33,102 nt of DNA from an uncultured Clostridium sp. (GCA_905200315.1 CAJKKA010000007.1:1-33102), one strand, 5' to 3'; counted from the stretch's first letter, positions 7,223-15,290 are shown. Notes: generated by a model from the letters alone, not told the origin. Numbers and translations are program-made.

Positions 7223-7894
7223 ATGAATAATATTTTAGTAGTTGATGATGAATCTAGAATGAGAAAACTAATTAAAGATTTTCTTGTAAAAGATAACTAT
7301 AATGTATTAGAGGCAGAAGATGGAGAAAAAGCATTAGAAATATTTGAAAATGAAAAAGAAAAAATAGATTTAATTATATTAGATGTTATGATGCCAAAGC
7401 AAGATGGTTGGTCTGTGCTTAGAAAAATTAGGCAAAGTTCACAACTGCCAGTAATAATGCTAACAGCAAGGGGAGGAGAACAAGATGAGTTATTTGGTTT
7501 TGAACTAGGTGCTGATGAATATATATCCAAGCCATTTAGCCCTAAAATATTAGTTGCAAGAGTTGAAGCTATACTAAAAAGAACAGTTCAAACAGAAAAT
7601 ACAAATAAAGATTTTGGTGGAATAGTAATAGATGAACAAGGAAGAACTGTTACTGTAGACGGAAAAATTGTGGAAATGAGTCTAAGAGAATATGAACTAT
7701 TAAAGTATTTAGTGGATAATGAAAACATAGCACTTTCAAGAGATAAAATTCTTAATAATGTATGGAATTATGATTATTATGGAGACTCAAGAACAATAGA
7801 TAGTCATATAAAAAAAATAAGGCATAAACTAGGAAAACGTGGTAAATATATAAAAACTATGAGAGGAATAGGATATAAATTTGAAGTTAAATAG
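7223..7894 (+). CDS. OmpR-family response regulator
   Basis: The 223-aa protein has a receiver domain (1-120) with the acidic pair D8/D9, phospho-acceptor D54 (LIILD), T81 and K103 (SKPF), and a C-terminal winged-helix DNA-binding domain (about 128-223) with EYELLKYLVDN, SRDKILNNVWNYDYYGDSRT, DSHIKKIRHKLG and TMRGIGYKF. This is the classic OmpR/PhoB layout of a phosphorylation-controlled transcription factor. The kinase gene starts 14 bases before its stop codon, so the two are translationally coupled and form one system. GGGAGAAGT precedes the ATG. The signal and target genes cannot be read from the sequence; the divergent membrane protein gene is the nearest candidate target. Confidence 0.95.
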   Translation: MNNILVVDDESRMRKLIKDFLVKDNYNVLEAEDGEKALEIFENEKEKIDLIILDVMMPKQDGWSVLRKIRQSSQLPVIMLTARGGEQDELFGFELGADEYISKPFSPKILVARVEAILKRTVQTENTNKDFGGIVIDEQGRTVTVDGKIVEMSLREYELLKYLVDNENIALSRDKILNNVWNYDYYGDSRTIDSHIKKIRHKLGKRGKYIKTMRGIGYKFEVK

Positions 7895-9377
7895 TATAAA
7901 ATATAAAACAAAATCTATTAGAATACGCTTATTTTTAATATTATCTATAACAGTACTTACTATAATTGTTGCACTAATTTTAATGAATAATATTATATTA
8001 AAATCTTTCTTTCTATATTCAAAGGAACAAACCTTATTAGATGTGTATAATCAAATAAATGAATTTTATAAAAATCCAGAAGACTCTGAAAAAATGAAAA
8101 ATGATTTGCAAAAAATTGCTGTAAATAATAATTTCGATATTTTAATTCAAAAAGAAAATTATATTAATGTATATACATCTAACAGAGAATTTGGACTTTC
8201 AAATATAGAAATTAATAAGATACTAGAAGAAAGCAATAAAGAAAACGAAGTATTGTATAATAAAGAAAATGTAAATATAAAAAAAGTTGCAGATAGTAAA
8301 AACAACATGAAATATATATTGCTTTCAGCAAGGCTAGATAATGGATATTATTTATATATAAAATTACCGTTGCAGTTTATATATGATAGCGTAAAAATTT
8401 CAAATACTTTTTTATATTTAATAGGAGGAGCAACAGTTATAATCTCTGGAATAGTAACAATGTTTATTGCTAGAAGATTTACAGAGCCAATACTGGAATT
8501 AAACGATATAGCTAAAAGAATGGCAAAATTAGACTTTTCAAAAAGATATCAAGAAAATGGAGCAGAAGATGAAATAAACAATCTTGGAAAAAGCATAAAC
8601 GAAATGTCTAGAAAGCTAGAAACAACAATTAAACAATTACGAACATCTAATACTGAACTAGAAAGAGATATAGAAGAAAAGTCTAAAATAGATGAAATGA
8701 GAAAAACGTTTATTTCAGATGTGTCACATGAACTAAAAACACCAATAGCATTAATACAAGGATATTCAGAAGGATTAATAGAAAATGTAAATTCAGATGA
8801 AGAAAACAGAAAATTTTATGCAGAAGTTATTCAAGATGAAGCAAATAAAATGGACAAATTGGTTAAAGAATTGCTAGAGCTTATGAAACTTGAATATGGT
8901 GGTAGAAAGTTTAATAATACTAATTTTAATATAGTTGAATTAGTAAATGAAGTTATAAGAAAAAGTAAAGTAATGTTAGAAGAAAATAAAATAAAAGTAA
9001 AATTTGAAAATGAAGACGAACATTATGTGTATGCAGACGAATTTTATATGGAGCAAATTCTAACAAATTACTTTACAAATGCTATAAAAAATGTAGATGA
9101 AGTCGAAAAAGAAAAATACATAGAAATAAAAATAGAAGAAAAAGAAAATACAGTAAGAATATCTGTATTTAATACAGGTAAAAATATAAGCGAAGAAAAT
9201 TTAAACAAAATTTGGAAAAGATTTTACAAAGAAGATAGTTCAAGAAATAGAGAAGCGGGAGGATCTGGAATAGGTTTATCTTTGGTAAAAGCAATAATGG
9301 ATAACTACAAAAATGAATACGGAGTAATAAACAAATACAATGGTGTGGAATTTTATTTTGAACTTAATAAAATCTAA
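7881..9377 (+). CDS. Sensor histidine kinase, partner of the upstream regulator
   Basis: A TTG start at 7881 overlaps the regulator gene by 14 bases; the first in-frame ATG is 34 codons later, inside the first membrane helix, so TTG is preferred. The 498-aa protein has a basic start, TM1 (about 15-40), an extracellular sensor domain of about 130 residues, TM2 (about 176-197), HAMP (198-250), a short coiled coil, HisKA with H283 (SDVSHELKTP) and an HATPase domain with N box (ILTNYFTNAIKN), FxxF-like (IWKRFYKED) and G2 box (GGSGIGLSLVKAI). The layout is like VanS/PhoR-class kinases that watch the envelope. It senses an unknown signal outside the membrane and phosphorylates the regulator. The operon ends at a 13-bp terminator. 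Confidence 0.94.
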   Translation: MKLNSIKYKTKSIRIRLFLILSITVLTIIVALILMNNIILKSFFLYSKEQTLLDVYNQINEFYKNPEDSEKMKNDLQKIAVNNNFDILIQKENYINVYTSNREFGLSNIEINKILEESNKENEVLYNKENVNIKKVADSKNNMKYILLSARLDNGYYLYIKLPLQFIYDSVKISNTFLYLIGGATVIISGIVTMFIARRFTEPILELNDIAKRMAKLDFSKRYQENGAEDEINNLGKSINEMSRKLETTIKQLRTSNTELERDIEEKSKIDEMRKTFISDVSHELKTPIALIQGYSEGLIENVNSDEENRKFYAEVIQDEANKMDKLVKELLELMKLEYGGRKFNNTNFNIVELVNEVIRKSKVMLEENKIKVKFENEDEHYVYADEFYMEQILTNYFTNAIKNVDEVEKEKYIEIKIEEKENTVRISVFNTGKNISEENLNKIWKRFYKEDSSRNREAGGSGIGLSLVKAIMDNYKNEYGVINKYNGVEFYFELNKI

Positions 9378-9390
9378 AACTTCAATATAA

Positions 9391-9430
9391 AAAAAGACAA
9401 AATAATAATTTTAAACTTTATTTTGTCTTT
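9391..9430. terminator. Bidirectional terminator after the kinase gene
   Basis: AAAGACAAAATAA (9393-9405) pairs perfectly with TTATTTTGTCTTT (9418-9430). A and T runs on either side allow termination of both the kinase operon and the convergent zinc-ribbon gene. Confidence 0.8.
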
Positions 9431-9452
9431 GTATTTGCATAATATTAATTTT

Positions 9453-9713
9453 TTATAAATTCATTTTTATATTATTGTTTAAATTTGCTGATTGCATTAA
9501 TTGTGTGAATTCTTCTTGTTTTAAAAATCTATCTAAATTTTTTTCAGATATCCCTGTGTTTATACTAATATCTTCAACTGTACTTGTAGTATGTGTTGAT
9601 AAATAGTTTTTTAGTTGTTGCATTTCAAAGTTTTCTTTTGGTTCACATTTTGGACATACATTTCGGTCAGTTACAAAAAAGCATCCACAACGTTCACATT
9701 TATTAAAATTCAT
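9453..9713 (-). CDS. Zinc-ribbon / helix-turn-helix protein, YvyF-like
   Basis: On the minus strand AGGAGGAAACTTTT precedes the ATG at 9713. The 86-aa product starts with a four-cysteine ribbon (C6-x2-C9 and C20-x2-C23: KCERCGCFF, VCPKCEPKE), followed by an HTH-like segment (LKNYLSTH, TVEDISINTGISEKNLDRFLKQ). This is the layout of the YvyF/TIGR03826 proteins found in flagellar operons of Firmicutes, which combine a zinc ribbon with a MerR/GntR-like helical part. No flagellar gene is in this window, so it may be a free-standing relative. DNA binding or protein contact is likely but unproven. The cysteines in CxxCxC also leave a third Cys (C11) that the fold does not need. Confidence 0.72.
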   Translation of the reverse strand: MNFNKCERCGCFFVTDRNVCPKCEPKENFEMQQLKNYLSTHTTSTVEDISINTGISEKNLDRFLKQEEFTQLMQSANLNNNIKMNL

Positions 9714-9796
9714 AAAAGTTTCCTCCTTGGTAATTACAAAGTTTTACAAATTGTATCATATATTTCAAAAAAATAAAATAAAAAAACAAAAAATAC

Positions 9797-9824
9797 TTGA
9801 AAAAATTTTTTAATATGTTATAAT
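9797..9824 (+). promoter_or_regulatory. Promoter of the ruvA operon
   Basis: TTGAAA (9797-9802), a 16-base spacer and TATAAT (9819-9824), with an extended -10 TGT just before it. This is a near-consensus housekeeping promoter 40 bases upstream of the ruvA start. Confidence 0.75.
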
Positions 9825-9864
9825 ATTTTCTACATAGAAAATTTGTTTGTAAAGAAGTGATTAA

Positions 9865-10464
9865 ATGTTTTCATATATAAAAGGAAATTTAGAAGTAAAA
9901 AGCAATGATTTTATTGTAATAGATGTAAATGGAATAGGATTTAAAATTTTTATGTCTGAAAATGCGATAAATAAATTAGAAGATATAGGAAAAGTTGTTA
10001 AAGTTTATACATATATGAATGTTAGAGAAGATGACATTAGTTTATATGGTTTTAATACTAACGAAGAATTGAGAATGTTTGAATTATTAATTGGAGTAAG
10101 TGGAATTGGAGCAAAGTCAGCAGTTGCAATACTTTCAAATATAGAACCATCAACCTTTGCTCTTGCTGTTATTTCAGATGATGTAGAAAGATTAACAAAA
10201 CTACCAGGAATTGGAAAGAAATCAGCACAAAGAATTATTTTAGAACTTAAAGATAAGTTGAAAAATGAAAATGTAGATGTTAAAGTAGAAACAGAAATAA
10301 TAAAAACAGAAGTTGAAGACAATCAAAATAAAAACGAAGCTATTGCAGCGCTTAAAGTCTTAGGATATAGAAATGCAGAAATAGAAAAAGCTTTTGAAAA
10401 AATAAATGTAAATGATTTATCTGTAGAAGATATTATTAGAAAAGCATTAGTTGCTTTGGCATAG
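9865..10464 (+). CDS. ruvA: Holliday junction DNA helicase subunit RuvA
   Basis: The 199-aa product is full length. It has the N-terminal OB domain (MFSYIKGNLEVKSND...GIGFKIFM, 1-64), two helix-hairpin-helix motifs (LLIGVSGIGAKSAVAIL near 75-91 and LTKLPGIGKKSAQRIIL near 109-125), an acidic flexible linker (130-155) and the C-terminal domain III (EAIAALKVLGYRNAEIEKAF, 155-199) that regulates RuvB. RuvA binds four-way junctions as a tetramer and loads the RuvB motor. Usually ruvB is next, but here rarA follows after 19 bases, so RuvB must be elsewhere. The ATG follows AAAGAAGTGATTAA; a strong promoter lies directly upstream. Confidence 0.96.
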   Translation: MFSYIKGNLEVKSNDFIVIDVNGIGFKIFMSENAINKLEDIGKVVKVYTYMNVREDDISLYGFNTNEELRMFELLIGVSGIGAKSAVAILSNIEPSTFALAVISDDVERLTKLPGIGKKSAQRIILELKDKLKNENVDVKVETEIIKTEVEDNQNKNEAIAALKVLGYRNAEIEKAFEKINVNDLSVEDIIRKALVALA

Positions 10465-10483
10465 TAAAAAGAAAGGATAAAAA

Positions 10484-11734
10484 ATGGATTTAAATAAGCC
10501 TTTGGCATATAGAATGAGACCAAATACTCTTGAAGAATATGTAGGACAAGAACATCTATTAGGAAAAAATAAAATTTTATATAGAACAATAAAAGCAGAT
10601 AGATTATCAAGCATTATTTTATTTGGACCTCCTGGATGTGGAAAAACCTCATTAGCAAGAGTTATAAGCAGAACAACAAATTACAAATTTTATCAAATAA
10701 ATGCAACAACAGCTGGAGTATCAGATATAAAAAGAGTTGTAGAAGAAACACAAAACTTTATGATGAATCCAAAAGGAAAAAGCATTTTATTTATAGATGA
10801 AATTCATAGATTTAATAAATTGCAACAAGATGCACTTTTGCCATATGTAGAAAATGGAACTATTATATTAATTGGAGCTACAACAGAAAATCCATATTTT
10901 GAAGTAAATAAAGCTTTAATATCAAGGTCAATGGTATTTAAATTAGAACCGTTAACTGAAAAAAACATATTAAAAGTTTTGAAATTATCATTAAAAAAAG
11001 AAGAAGGTTTAAAAAGCTATAATATAAAAATTGAAGAAGAAACTTTAGAAAAAATTGCTATTGCATCAAATGGAGATGTAAGAACAGCTCTAAATGGACT
11101 AGAAGTTGCAGTTCTTACCACTGAACTTTCTTCAGATGGTTTTATACATATAACAGATGAAGTAGTTGCACAGAGTATGCAAAATAGAAAAGCTATATTC
11201 GATAAAAATGGAGATAGTCATTATGATAATATAAGTGCTTTTATAAAATCTTTGAGAGGCAGCGATGCAGATGCAGCAGTGTTCTACTTAGCAAGAGCTT
11301 TAAATGCTGGAGAAGATCCAATGTTTTTAGCACGCAGAATTGTTATTTCATCATCAGAAGATGTTGGAATGGCAAATCCAAATGCATTAGTAATAGCAAA
11401 TTCAGCAATGCAAGCAGTTAATATGGTTGGAATGCCAGAAGCAAGAATTATATTAGCAGAAGCAGCAGTATATGTTGCTAATTCACCAAAATCAAATGCA
11501 TCGTATTTAGCAATAAATAAAGCTCTAGAAGATGTAAAAACTAAAAATACAGGAGAAGTTCCTATGCATATAAGAAATGCACCAATGGAAGGGATGAGAG
11601 ACTTAGGCTATAATGAAGGATATCTATATCCACATGATTTTCCAGGTCATTATGTAGAACAACAGTATTTACCAGATGAAATGAAAGATGTAAAATATTA
11701 TATAGAAGATGAAAACTGCAAAAAGATAAAATAA
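10484..11734 (+). CDS. rarA: Replication-associated recombination protein RarA (MgsA)
   Basis: The 416-aa AAA+ ATPase has Walker A GPPGCGKTS (48-56), Walker B ILFIDEIHRF (D105/E106), sensor 1 around IGATTENPYFEVN, and an SRSMVFKLEPL arginine-finger region. The C-terminal half (from about 250: LRGSDADAAVFYLARALNAG, then EDPMFLARRIVISSSEDVG) is the tetramerisation region typical of RarA/MgsA/WRNIP1. RarA acts at stalled replication forks with SSB. It is related to RuvB in its ATPase core but the starting YRMRPNTLEEYVGQEHL and the C-terminus rule out RuvB. It is 19 bases behind ruvA on the same strand. AAAGGATAAAAA precedes the ATG. Confidence 0.96.
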   Translation: MDLNKPLAYRMRPNTLEEYVGQEHLLGKNKILYRTIKADRLSSIILFGPPGCGKTSLARVISRTTNYKFYQINATTAGVSDIKRVVEETQNFMMNPKGKSILFIDEIHRFNKLQQDALLPYVENGTIILIGATTENPYFEVNKALISRSMVFKLEPLTEKNILKVLKLSLKKEEGLKSYNIKIEEETLEKIAIASNGDVRTALNGLEVAVLTTELSSDGFIHITDEVVAQSMQNRKAIFDKNGDSHYDNISAFIKSLRGSDADAAVFYLARALNAGEDPMFLARRIVISSSEDVGMANPNALVIANSAMQAVNMVGMPEARIILAEAAVYVANSPKSNASYLAINKALEDVKTKNTGEVPMHIRNAPMEGMRDLGYNEGYLYPHDFPGHYVEQQYLPDEMKDVKYYIEDENCKKIK

Positions 11735-11763
11735 ATGTAACACTAAAATTTTGTACTAATAAT

Positions 11764-11800
11764 TGTCAAATGATGTAGGGGTCGGCGTCATCGACGACCC
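11764..11800 (+). repeat. Dispersed GC-rich hairpin repeat (R2)
   Basis: TGTCAAATGATGTAGGGG is followed by a hairpin: GGGTCG pairs with CGACCC around a G-A mismatch, CG/CG and a TCAT loop. The left flank TGTCAAA plus TGTAGGGG is shared with copies at 26289 and 28550, and the hairpin is nearly identical to the copy at 26408. It sits in the 141-base gap after rarA; there is no T run behind it, so it is not a typical terminator. Confidence 0.75.
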
Positions 11801-11875
11801 ACTAAAATAAAAATATTTTTTTACAAAACAATTCAACCAATAAGTAAATATAAAACTGAAAAGAGGTGAATAAAA

Positions 11876-12037
11876 ATGAAATTAGAAAAAATAATAAGAG
11901 AAAACGACAAATTTGAATTTGAATTACAAAAATTATTAGATATAGCTTCAAATATACAAAATGAAGATTTACGTATAAGATTAATTACTCAATTTATAAA
12001 ATGTCAAGAAATTATTTTAAATCAAAATAAAGAATAA
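11876..12037 (+). CDS. Small acidic-helical protein, unknown (53 aa)
   Basis: AAGAGGTGAATAAAA precedes an ATG, and the frame of 53 codons has helical, charged composition (MKLEKIIREN, FEFELQKLLDIASNIQ, RIRLITQFIKCQEIIL). It has one Cys and no membrane segment. I do not recognise a family. It is 28 bases upstream of the first half-transporter and could be read as the first gene of that operon. Confidence 0.55.
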   Translation: MKLEKIIRENDKFEFELQKLLDIASNIQNEDLRIRLITQFIKCQEIILNQNKE

Positions 12038-12065
12038 AATATGTAATATTTGAAAAAATATTTGT

Positions 12066-12413
12066 ATGATGAAAAGAGTTTTTTTAGGTATTATTTCAGG
12101 ATTAATTTGTGGTCTATTTGCATCTGGTGGTGGCTTAATTTTAGTTCCAGCTTATGTGTATATTTTACATATGGACGATGTAAAAGCTAGAGCTACTTCA
12201 GTTTTTTCTATTTTACCCATGGTTACAGTTGGTGGATTAGTATATTATAAAGAAAGATTGATTGATTTTAAATTAGGAATATTGTGCGCAATTGGAGGTA
12301 TTGTGGGGGGCATAATAGGAGCAAAACTTCTAAAAAAGACACCAACTAAATATTTGAAAGTTTTTTATGCAATATTTTTAATGTATGCTTCAATAAAAAT
12401 GATTTTTTTCTAA
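12066..12413 (+). CDS. Half-size TauE/SafE (TSUP) transporter, first half
   Basis: The 115-aa product has four hydrophobic segments and the TSUP motif region GLICGLFASGGGLILVPAYV (residues 12-31), then KARATSVFSILPMVTVGGLV, a short basic loop and GIVGGIIGAKLLKKTPTKYLKVFY. Full TauE/SafE exporters are about 240-270 aa and consist of two such halves in tandem. Here each half is a separate gene, suggesting a heterodimer with the product of the next frame. The family moves sulfite, sulfoacetate or other organic anions; the substrate is unknown. No strong ribosome binding site is visible in front of the paired ATGs at 12066/12069, so coupling to the small upstream gene is possible. Confidence 0.8.
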   Translation: MMKRVFLGIISGLICGLFASGGGLILVPAYVYILHMDDVKARATSVFSILPMVTVGGLVYYKERLIDFKLGILCAIGGIVGGIIGAKLLKKTPTKYLKVFYAIFLMYASIKMIFF

Positions 12414-12434
12414 AAAATTTAAGAAGGTGAAGAA

Positions 12435-12813
12435 ATGTTACAAATTCTTGTAGGTGCAATTTCAGGTATAGTTAGTCGGATTAGGTATGGGTGGAGGAAC
12501 CATATTAATTTTAATACTAACTTTATTTGGAAATATAGAACAACATATAGCACAAGCTACAAACTTAATATTTTTTATACCAACATCAATTGCTGCTATA
12601 TGTATAAATTTAAAAAACAAAACTATAGATAAAAAAGTAGGAGTTATAGTAGGTGGAACAGGAACAATAGGAGCAATTATAGGTGCACTTGTTTCATATA
12701 AATTAAATACACAAGTTTTAAGAAAATGTTTTGGAGTTTTTTTGGCAATAATAGCCTTACATGAAATATATGTAATTATAAAGTCGAATAAAAAACAGAA
12801 AAAACACACATAA
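12435..12813 (+). pseudogene. Half-size TauE/SafE transporter, second half, frameshifted
   Basis: The start ATG has AAGAAGGTGAAGAA before it. The first 14 codons read MLQILVGAISGIVS, then a single extra base (C at 12477) throws the frame off. From 12478 the correct frame continues as GLGMGGGTILILIL through KKQKKHT to the stop at 12811-12813. Removing one base restores a 125-aa four-helix TSUP half with the GLGMGGGT motif, matching the upstream half. So the gene is either inactivated by a one-base insertion, affected by an assembly error, or read by a +1 shift. The AGT-CGG junction contains a codon (CGG) that is rare in this AT-rich sequence, but no classical slippery site is present. Confidence 0.8.
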
Positions 12814-12848
12814 TAAAAATAATCTTATAATGAAAGGAAATGATTAAA

Positions 12849-12992
12849 ATGAAATTTATGAAAGGTGTAATGGTTGGAACACTTATATCTGCAGGCGCAG
12901 TTATGATATATATGGATGCAAACAATATGAACAAAAAGAAAATTGTAAAAAAAGGAAAACAAATGGCAAAGAAATTAGGTATTTTATATTAA
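12849..12992 (+). CDS. Small basic membrane protein, unknown (47 aa)
   Basis: GAAAGGAAATGATTAAA precedes an ATG. The product has an N-terminal hydrophobic stretch (residues 4-20, MKGVMVGTLISAGAVMI) and a strongly basic C-terminal half (NKKKIVKKGKQMAKKLGILY). It resembles the small YtxH-like or single-span proteins common in Clostridia only by composition. It follows the transporter halves by 35 bases and ends just before a long hairpin. Confidence 0.6.
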   Translation: MKFMKGVMVGTLISAGAVMIYMDANNMNKKKIVKKGKQMAKKLGILY

Positions 12993-13007
12993 GATTATTT
13001 AAAAATA

Positions 13008-13080
13008 GCTCCACGAGTGTGAAGTATCATTATTTCGTAATCGCGCAGAAAGAATAATACTTTACACTGCAGAAGGGAGC
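13008..13080. repeat. 73-nt imperfect inverted repeat between convergent genes
   Basis: GCTCC (13008-13012) pairs with GGAGC (13076-13080). Inside, AGTGTGAAGTAT pairs over 12 bp (one G-T) with ATACTTTACACT, then ATTATT faces AAGAAT with one mismatch. The loop is TCGTAATCGCGCAGA-like. It lies between the small basic protein gene and the minus-strand RusA-like gene. There is no U run on either side, so it is not an ordinary terminator. Confidence 0.6.
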
Positions 13081-13087
13081 AAAATAA

Positions 13088-13498
13088 TTAATACTCCTCA
13101 ATTTTTACATAAATTCTTTCCACTGTACCATATTTTTTTTCAACATCCAATTTTGTTATTTGATTATCATCTTTAAAAGCAATTTTATTTAAAGCATCTA
13201 AGATAATCTTTACTATATTGTCTATATCAGGTTTTTTTGTTGGACTTATTTCATTATTTAACATTTTTTCTGTATTTGTTCTGCTAGTATTTTTCAAGAT
13301 AGGAAAGTATGCAACAATAGTAATTTTAATTCTATTTTCTATTGGAATATATTTTGGATATTTAATAACAAAGTACTGTTTTATTAGGTTTTCATAATCC
13401 TTTGTCTGAGTTGGTGTATAAGCTCGCATGGTATAAGTGTTTACCTTTGGTCTGGCTTTTCCTGTTATTTTTCCAATAACTTCAAATTCATAAAACAT
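13088..13498 (-). CDS. rusA: RusA-family Holliday junction resolvase
   Basis: On the minus strand AAAAGGAGTTTTTT precedes the ATG at 13498. The 136-aa protein begins FEVIGKITGKARPKV and carries the RusA catalytic region KKPDIDNIVKIILDALNK (D91, D93, D101) followed by AFKDDNQI (D110/D111), in line with the acidic triad of E. coli RusA. RusA enzymes cut four-way junctions symmetrically and are mostly phage-derived, often substituting for RuvC. It is a single gene with no phage neighbours. With ruvA and rarA 2-3 kb away, a recombination role in the host is plausible but is only inferred from position. Confidence 0.85.
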   Translation of the reverse strand: MFYEFEVIGKITGKARPKVNTYTMRAYTPTQTKDYENLIKQYFVIKYPKYIPIENRIKITIVAYFPILKNTSRTNTEKMLNNEISPTKKPDIDNIVKIILDALNKIAFKDDNQITKLDVEKKYGTVERIYVKIEEY

Positions 13499-13553
13499 AA
13501 AAAACTCCTTTTATCAAAATTTAAAATATTATAACATAAATTGAGAAAAAATG

Positions 13554-13582
13554 TTGAATAAAAAAATATTATAAGATATAAT
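13554..13582 (+). promoter_or_regulatory. Promoter of the acidic-tail protein gene
   Basis: TTGAAT (13554-13559), a 17-base spacer and TATAAT (13577-13582), ending 31 bases upstream of the start codon. Near-consensus housekeeping promoter. Confidence 0.75.
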
Positions 13583-13613
13583 TCGAATAAGAAAACAAAA
13601 GGAGGAAGTTTTG

Positions 13614-15161
13614 ATGAAATCAAAAAAAGGATTAATTGCAAGTATAGTGATTGCAATAATTGCAATATTAGTACTAGCTGGAGGGCTAATATATGTAAAA
13701 ACAGATTTATTTAAACCAGCAAATATGCTATTTTATAAATACTTATTAGGAGAAAAAACAAAATTTAATTACGATGAATTTTTAGAACAAATTAAAAATG
13801 ATGAAGAAAAAGAATATTCAAGTAGTGGTGAAATTAGTGCAAATATAGATTCAGAGGCTACGTCTACATATGCACGTAATAACATGAATAATATTAGTAA
13901 ATTTAAAGTTGAATTTGAACAAAAAAGTAAACCACAAGAAGAAAAAATGGCTTCAAATATAAAATTAAGATATGATAACAAGGATGTTATAAGTGCAAAC
14001 TTGGTAAAAAATGCAGATATTTATGCAGTACAATCAGACATAATGAATGAAAAATACATAGCTGTAGAAAATAACAATTTAAAAGACTTAGCACAAAAGT
14101 TAGGAATAGATGAAAAAAGTATACCAGATAAATTTGAACAAGTAAAAGCATATGATTTATTATATGTTAGTAAGGACGATAGAAAAGAAATAGTTGATAA
14201 GTATAAAAAAGTTATTAATAATAAAATTAGTAAAGATAAATATTCTACTGAGAAGAAGGTAGAAACAGAAATTAATGGAGAGAAAATAAAAACAAGTACA
14301 TATAAACTAACAACAACAGAAAAAGAAATATATGAAACAATAAAAAGTATGCTAGAAACTGCAAAAGAAGATGAAAAGTTACAAGAATTAATAATATCAA
14401 AATATGAAATGATTAATAAAAATGGACAAGATAATGAGGAATTAACAAAAGATAACATAAAAGAAAAAATAGAAGAATTAATTTCAGATATTGATAAAAA
14501 ATTAAAATCTGCAAGCGAAGATTCAGTGGACATAATTGTATATGTTAACAAAGGCAAAACTGTAAAAATAGAAGTAAAAGAAAATGAAAGCTTATATTCT
14601 ATAGAATTTTTTGAAAAAGATAATAAAAATAACATTGTTGTATTAACAAATGTTGAAAATAAGGAAGATAAATTAAATATAGAATATGAAATAAAAGAAG
14701 AAAATGACTCAAAAAATGTAATTGGAACGATAACAATACTATCAGAAAATAAAGAGCAAGTAAAAATTAATTATGAGATAACACAAAAAGGAAAAAAAGG
14801 TAAGGGCAAAAATGAACTAACAGCTAAATTTAATATAGAATCAGACGGAAGCAAAATGGAATTAAATATAAAAGAAAATGTTAATTATGATGAAAAAATT
14901 ACTATTGAAGATTTAGACAATGATAATATGGTTAAATTAAATGATATGTCTGAAGAAGAAATAAAAAATTTATTTACAGAAGTTTATCAAAAAGCTGTAA
15001 CAGAGTTTCCAAAAATTATGGAAGAAACAGGTATAAGTGAATTATTTAGCGGAACTACAAGTTCTTTAAATGATGATAATGACGATAATACATATAATGG
15101 TGATTATGATGAAAATGATTATACAATAAATGATGAAGAAGATAACAACAGTGACTATTAA
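13614..15161 (+). CDS. Membrane-anchored extracytoplasmic protein with acidic tail
   Basis: The ATG at 13614 lies 9 bases after AAAGGAGG; the TTG at 13611 is ignored. The 515-aa product has a basic N-terminus and one hydrophobic segment (residues 6-27, LIASIVIAIIAILVLAGGLIYV) that acts as an uncleaved anchor or signal. The rest is Lys/Glu/Asn-rich with repeated beta-type stretches (VDIIVYVNKGKTVKIEVKEN, LNIEYEIKEEND, VKINYEITQKG), as in the DUF6583-like surface proteins I recall in Clostridia. The last 30 residues are almost all Asp/Asn/Tyr/Glu. The same composition continues in frame for 12 more codons after the TAA. Function unknown; it probably sits on the outer face of the membrane. Confidence 0.75.
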   Translation: MKSKKGLIASIVIAIIAILVLAGGLIYVKTDLFKPANMLFYKYLLGEKTKFNYDEFLEQIKNDEEKEYSSSGEISANIDSEATSTYARNNMNNISKFKVEFEQKSKPQEEKMASNIKLRYDNKDVISANLVKNADIYAVQSDIMNEKYIAVENNNLKDLAQKLGIDEKSIPDKFEQVKAYDLLYVSKDDRKEIVDKYKKVINNKISKDKYSTEKKVETEINGEKIKTSTYKLTTTEKEIYETIKSMLETAKEDEKLQELIISKYEMINKNGQDNEELTKDNIKEKIEELISDIDKKLKSASEDSVDIIVYVNKGKTVKIEVKENESLYSIEFFEKDNKNNIVVLTNVENKEDKLNIEYEIKEENDSKNVIGTITILSENKEQVKINYEITQKGKKGKGKNELTAKFNIESDGSKMELNIKENVNYDEKITIEDLDNDNMVKLNDMSEEEIKNLFTEVYQKAVTEFPKIMEETGISELFSGTTSSLNDDNDDNTYNGDYDENDYTINDEEDNNSDY

Positions 15162-15264
15162 GATGATAATTATGATGATTATGAGGAAGATAACTTGTAA
15201 ATGTTATAGAAGTTCAAAATAGTTTATATTGTATGATGTAAATATAAATAATAAAATTTATTAA

Positions 15265-15290
15265 AGCGACCGAAAGGTCGCTGCTTTTTT
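15265..15290 (+). terminator. Terminator with GAAA tetraloop
   Basis: AGCGACC (15265-15271) pairs with GGTCGCT (15276-15282) around a GAAA loop, followed by GC and six T. It ends the transcript of the acidic-tail gene. Confidence 0.88.

Noticed and set aside
11774..11800. Hairpin after rarA as a rho-independent terminator
   Set aside because: Strong stem, but the next bases are ACTAAAATAAAA without a T run, and the same sequence occurs elsewhere as a repeat, even inside a coding frame.
12474..12490. Programmed +1 frameshift in the second half-transporter
   Set aside because: Rare CGG codon at the site is suggestive, but no slippery run, stop codon or stimulatory hairpin is present; a one-base insertion or assembly error is simpler.
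13088..13498. RusA as evidence of a prophage
   Set aside because: No other phage gene, integrase or attachment site lies nearby; all neighbours are ordinary chromosomal genes.
14021..14635. 204-codon minus-strand frame inside the acidic-tail gene
   Set aside because: Mirror of a Lys/Glu-rich gene; it gives a Ser/Phe/Leu-rich product with no start signal.
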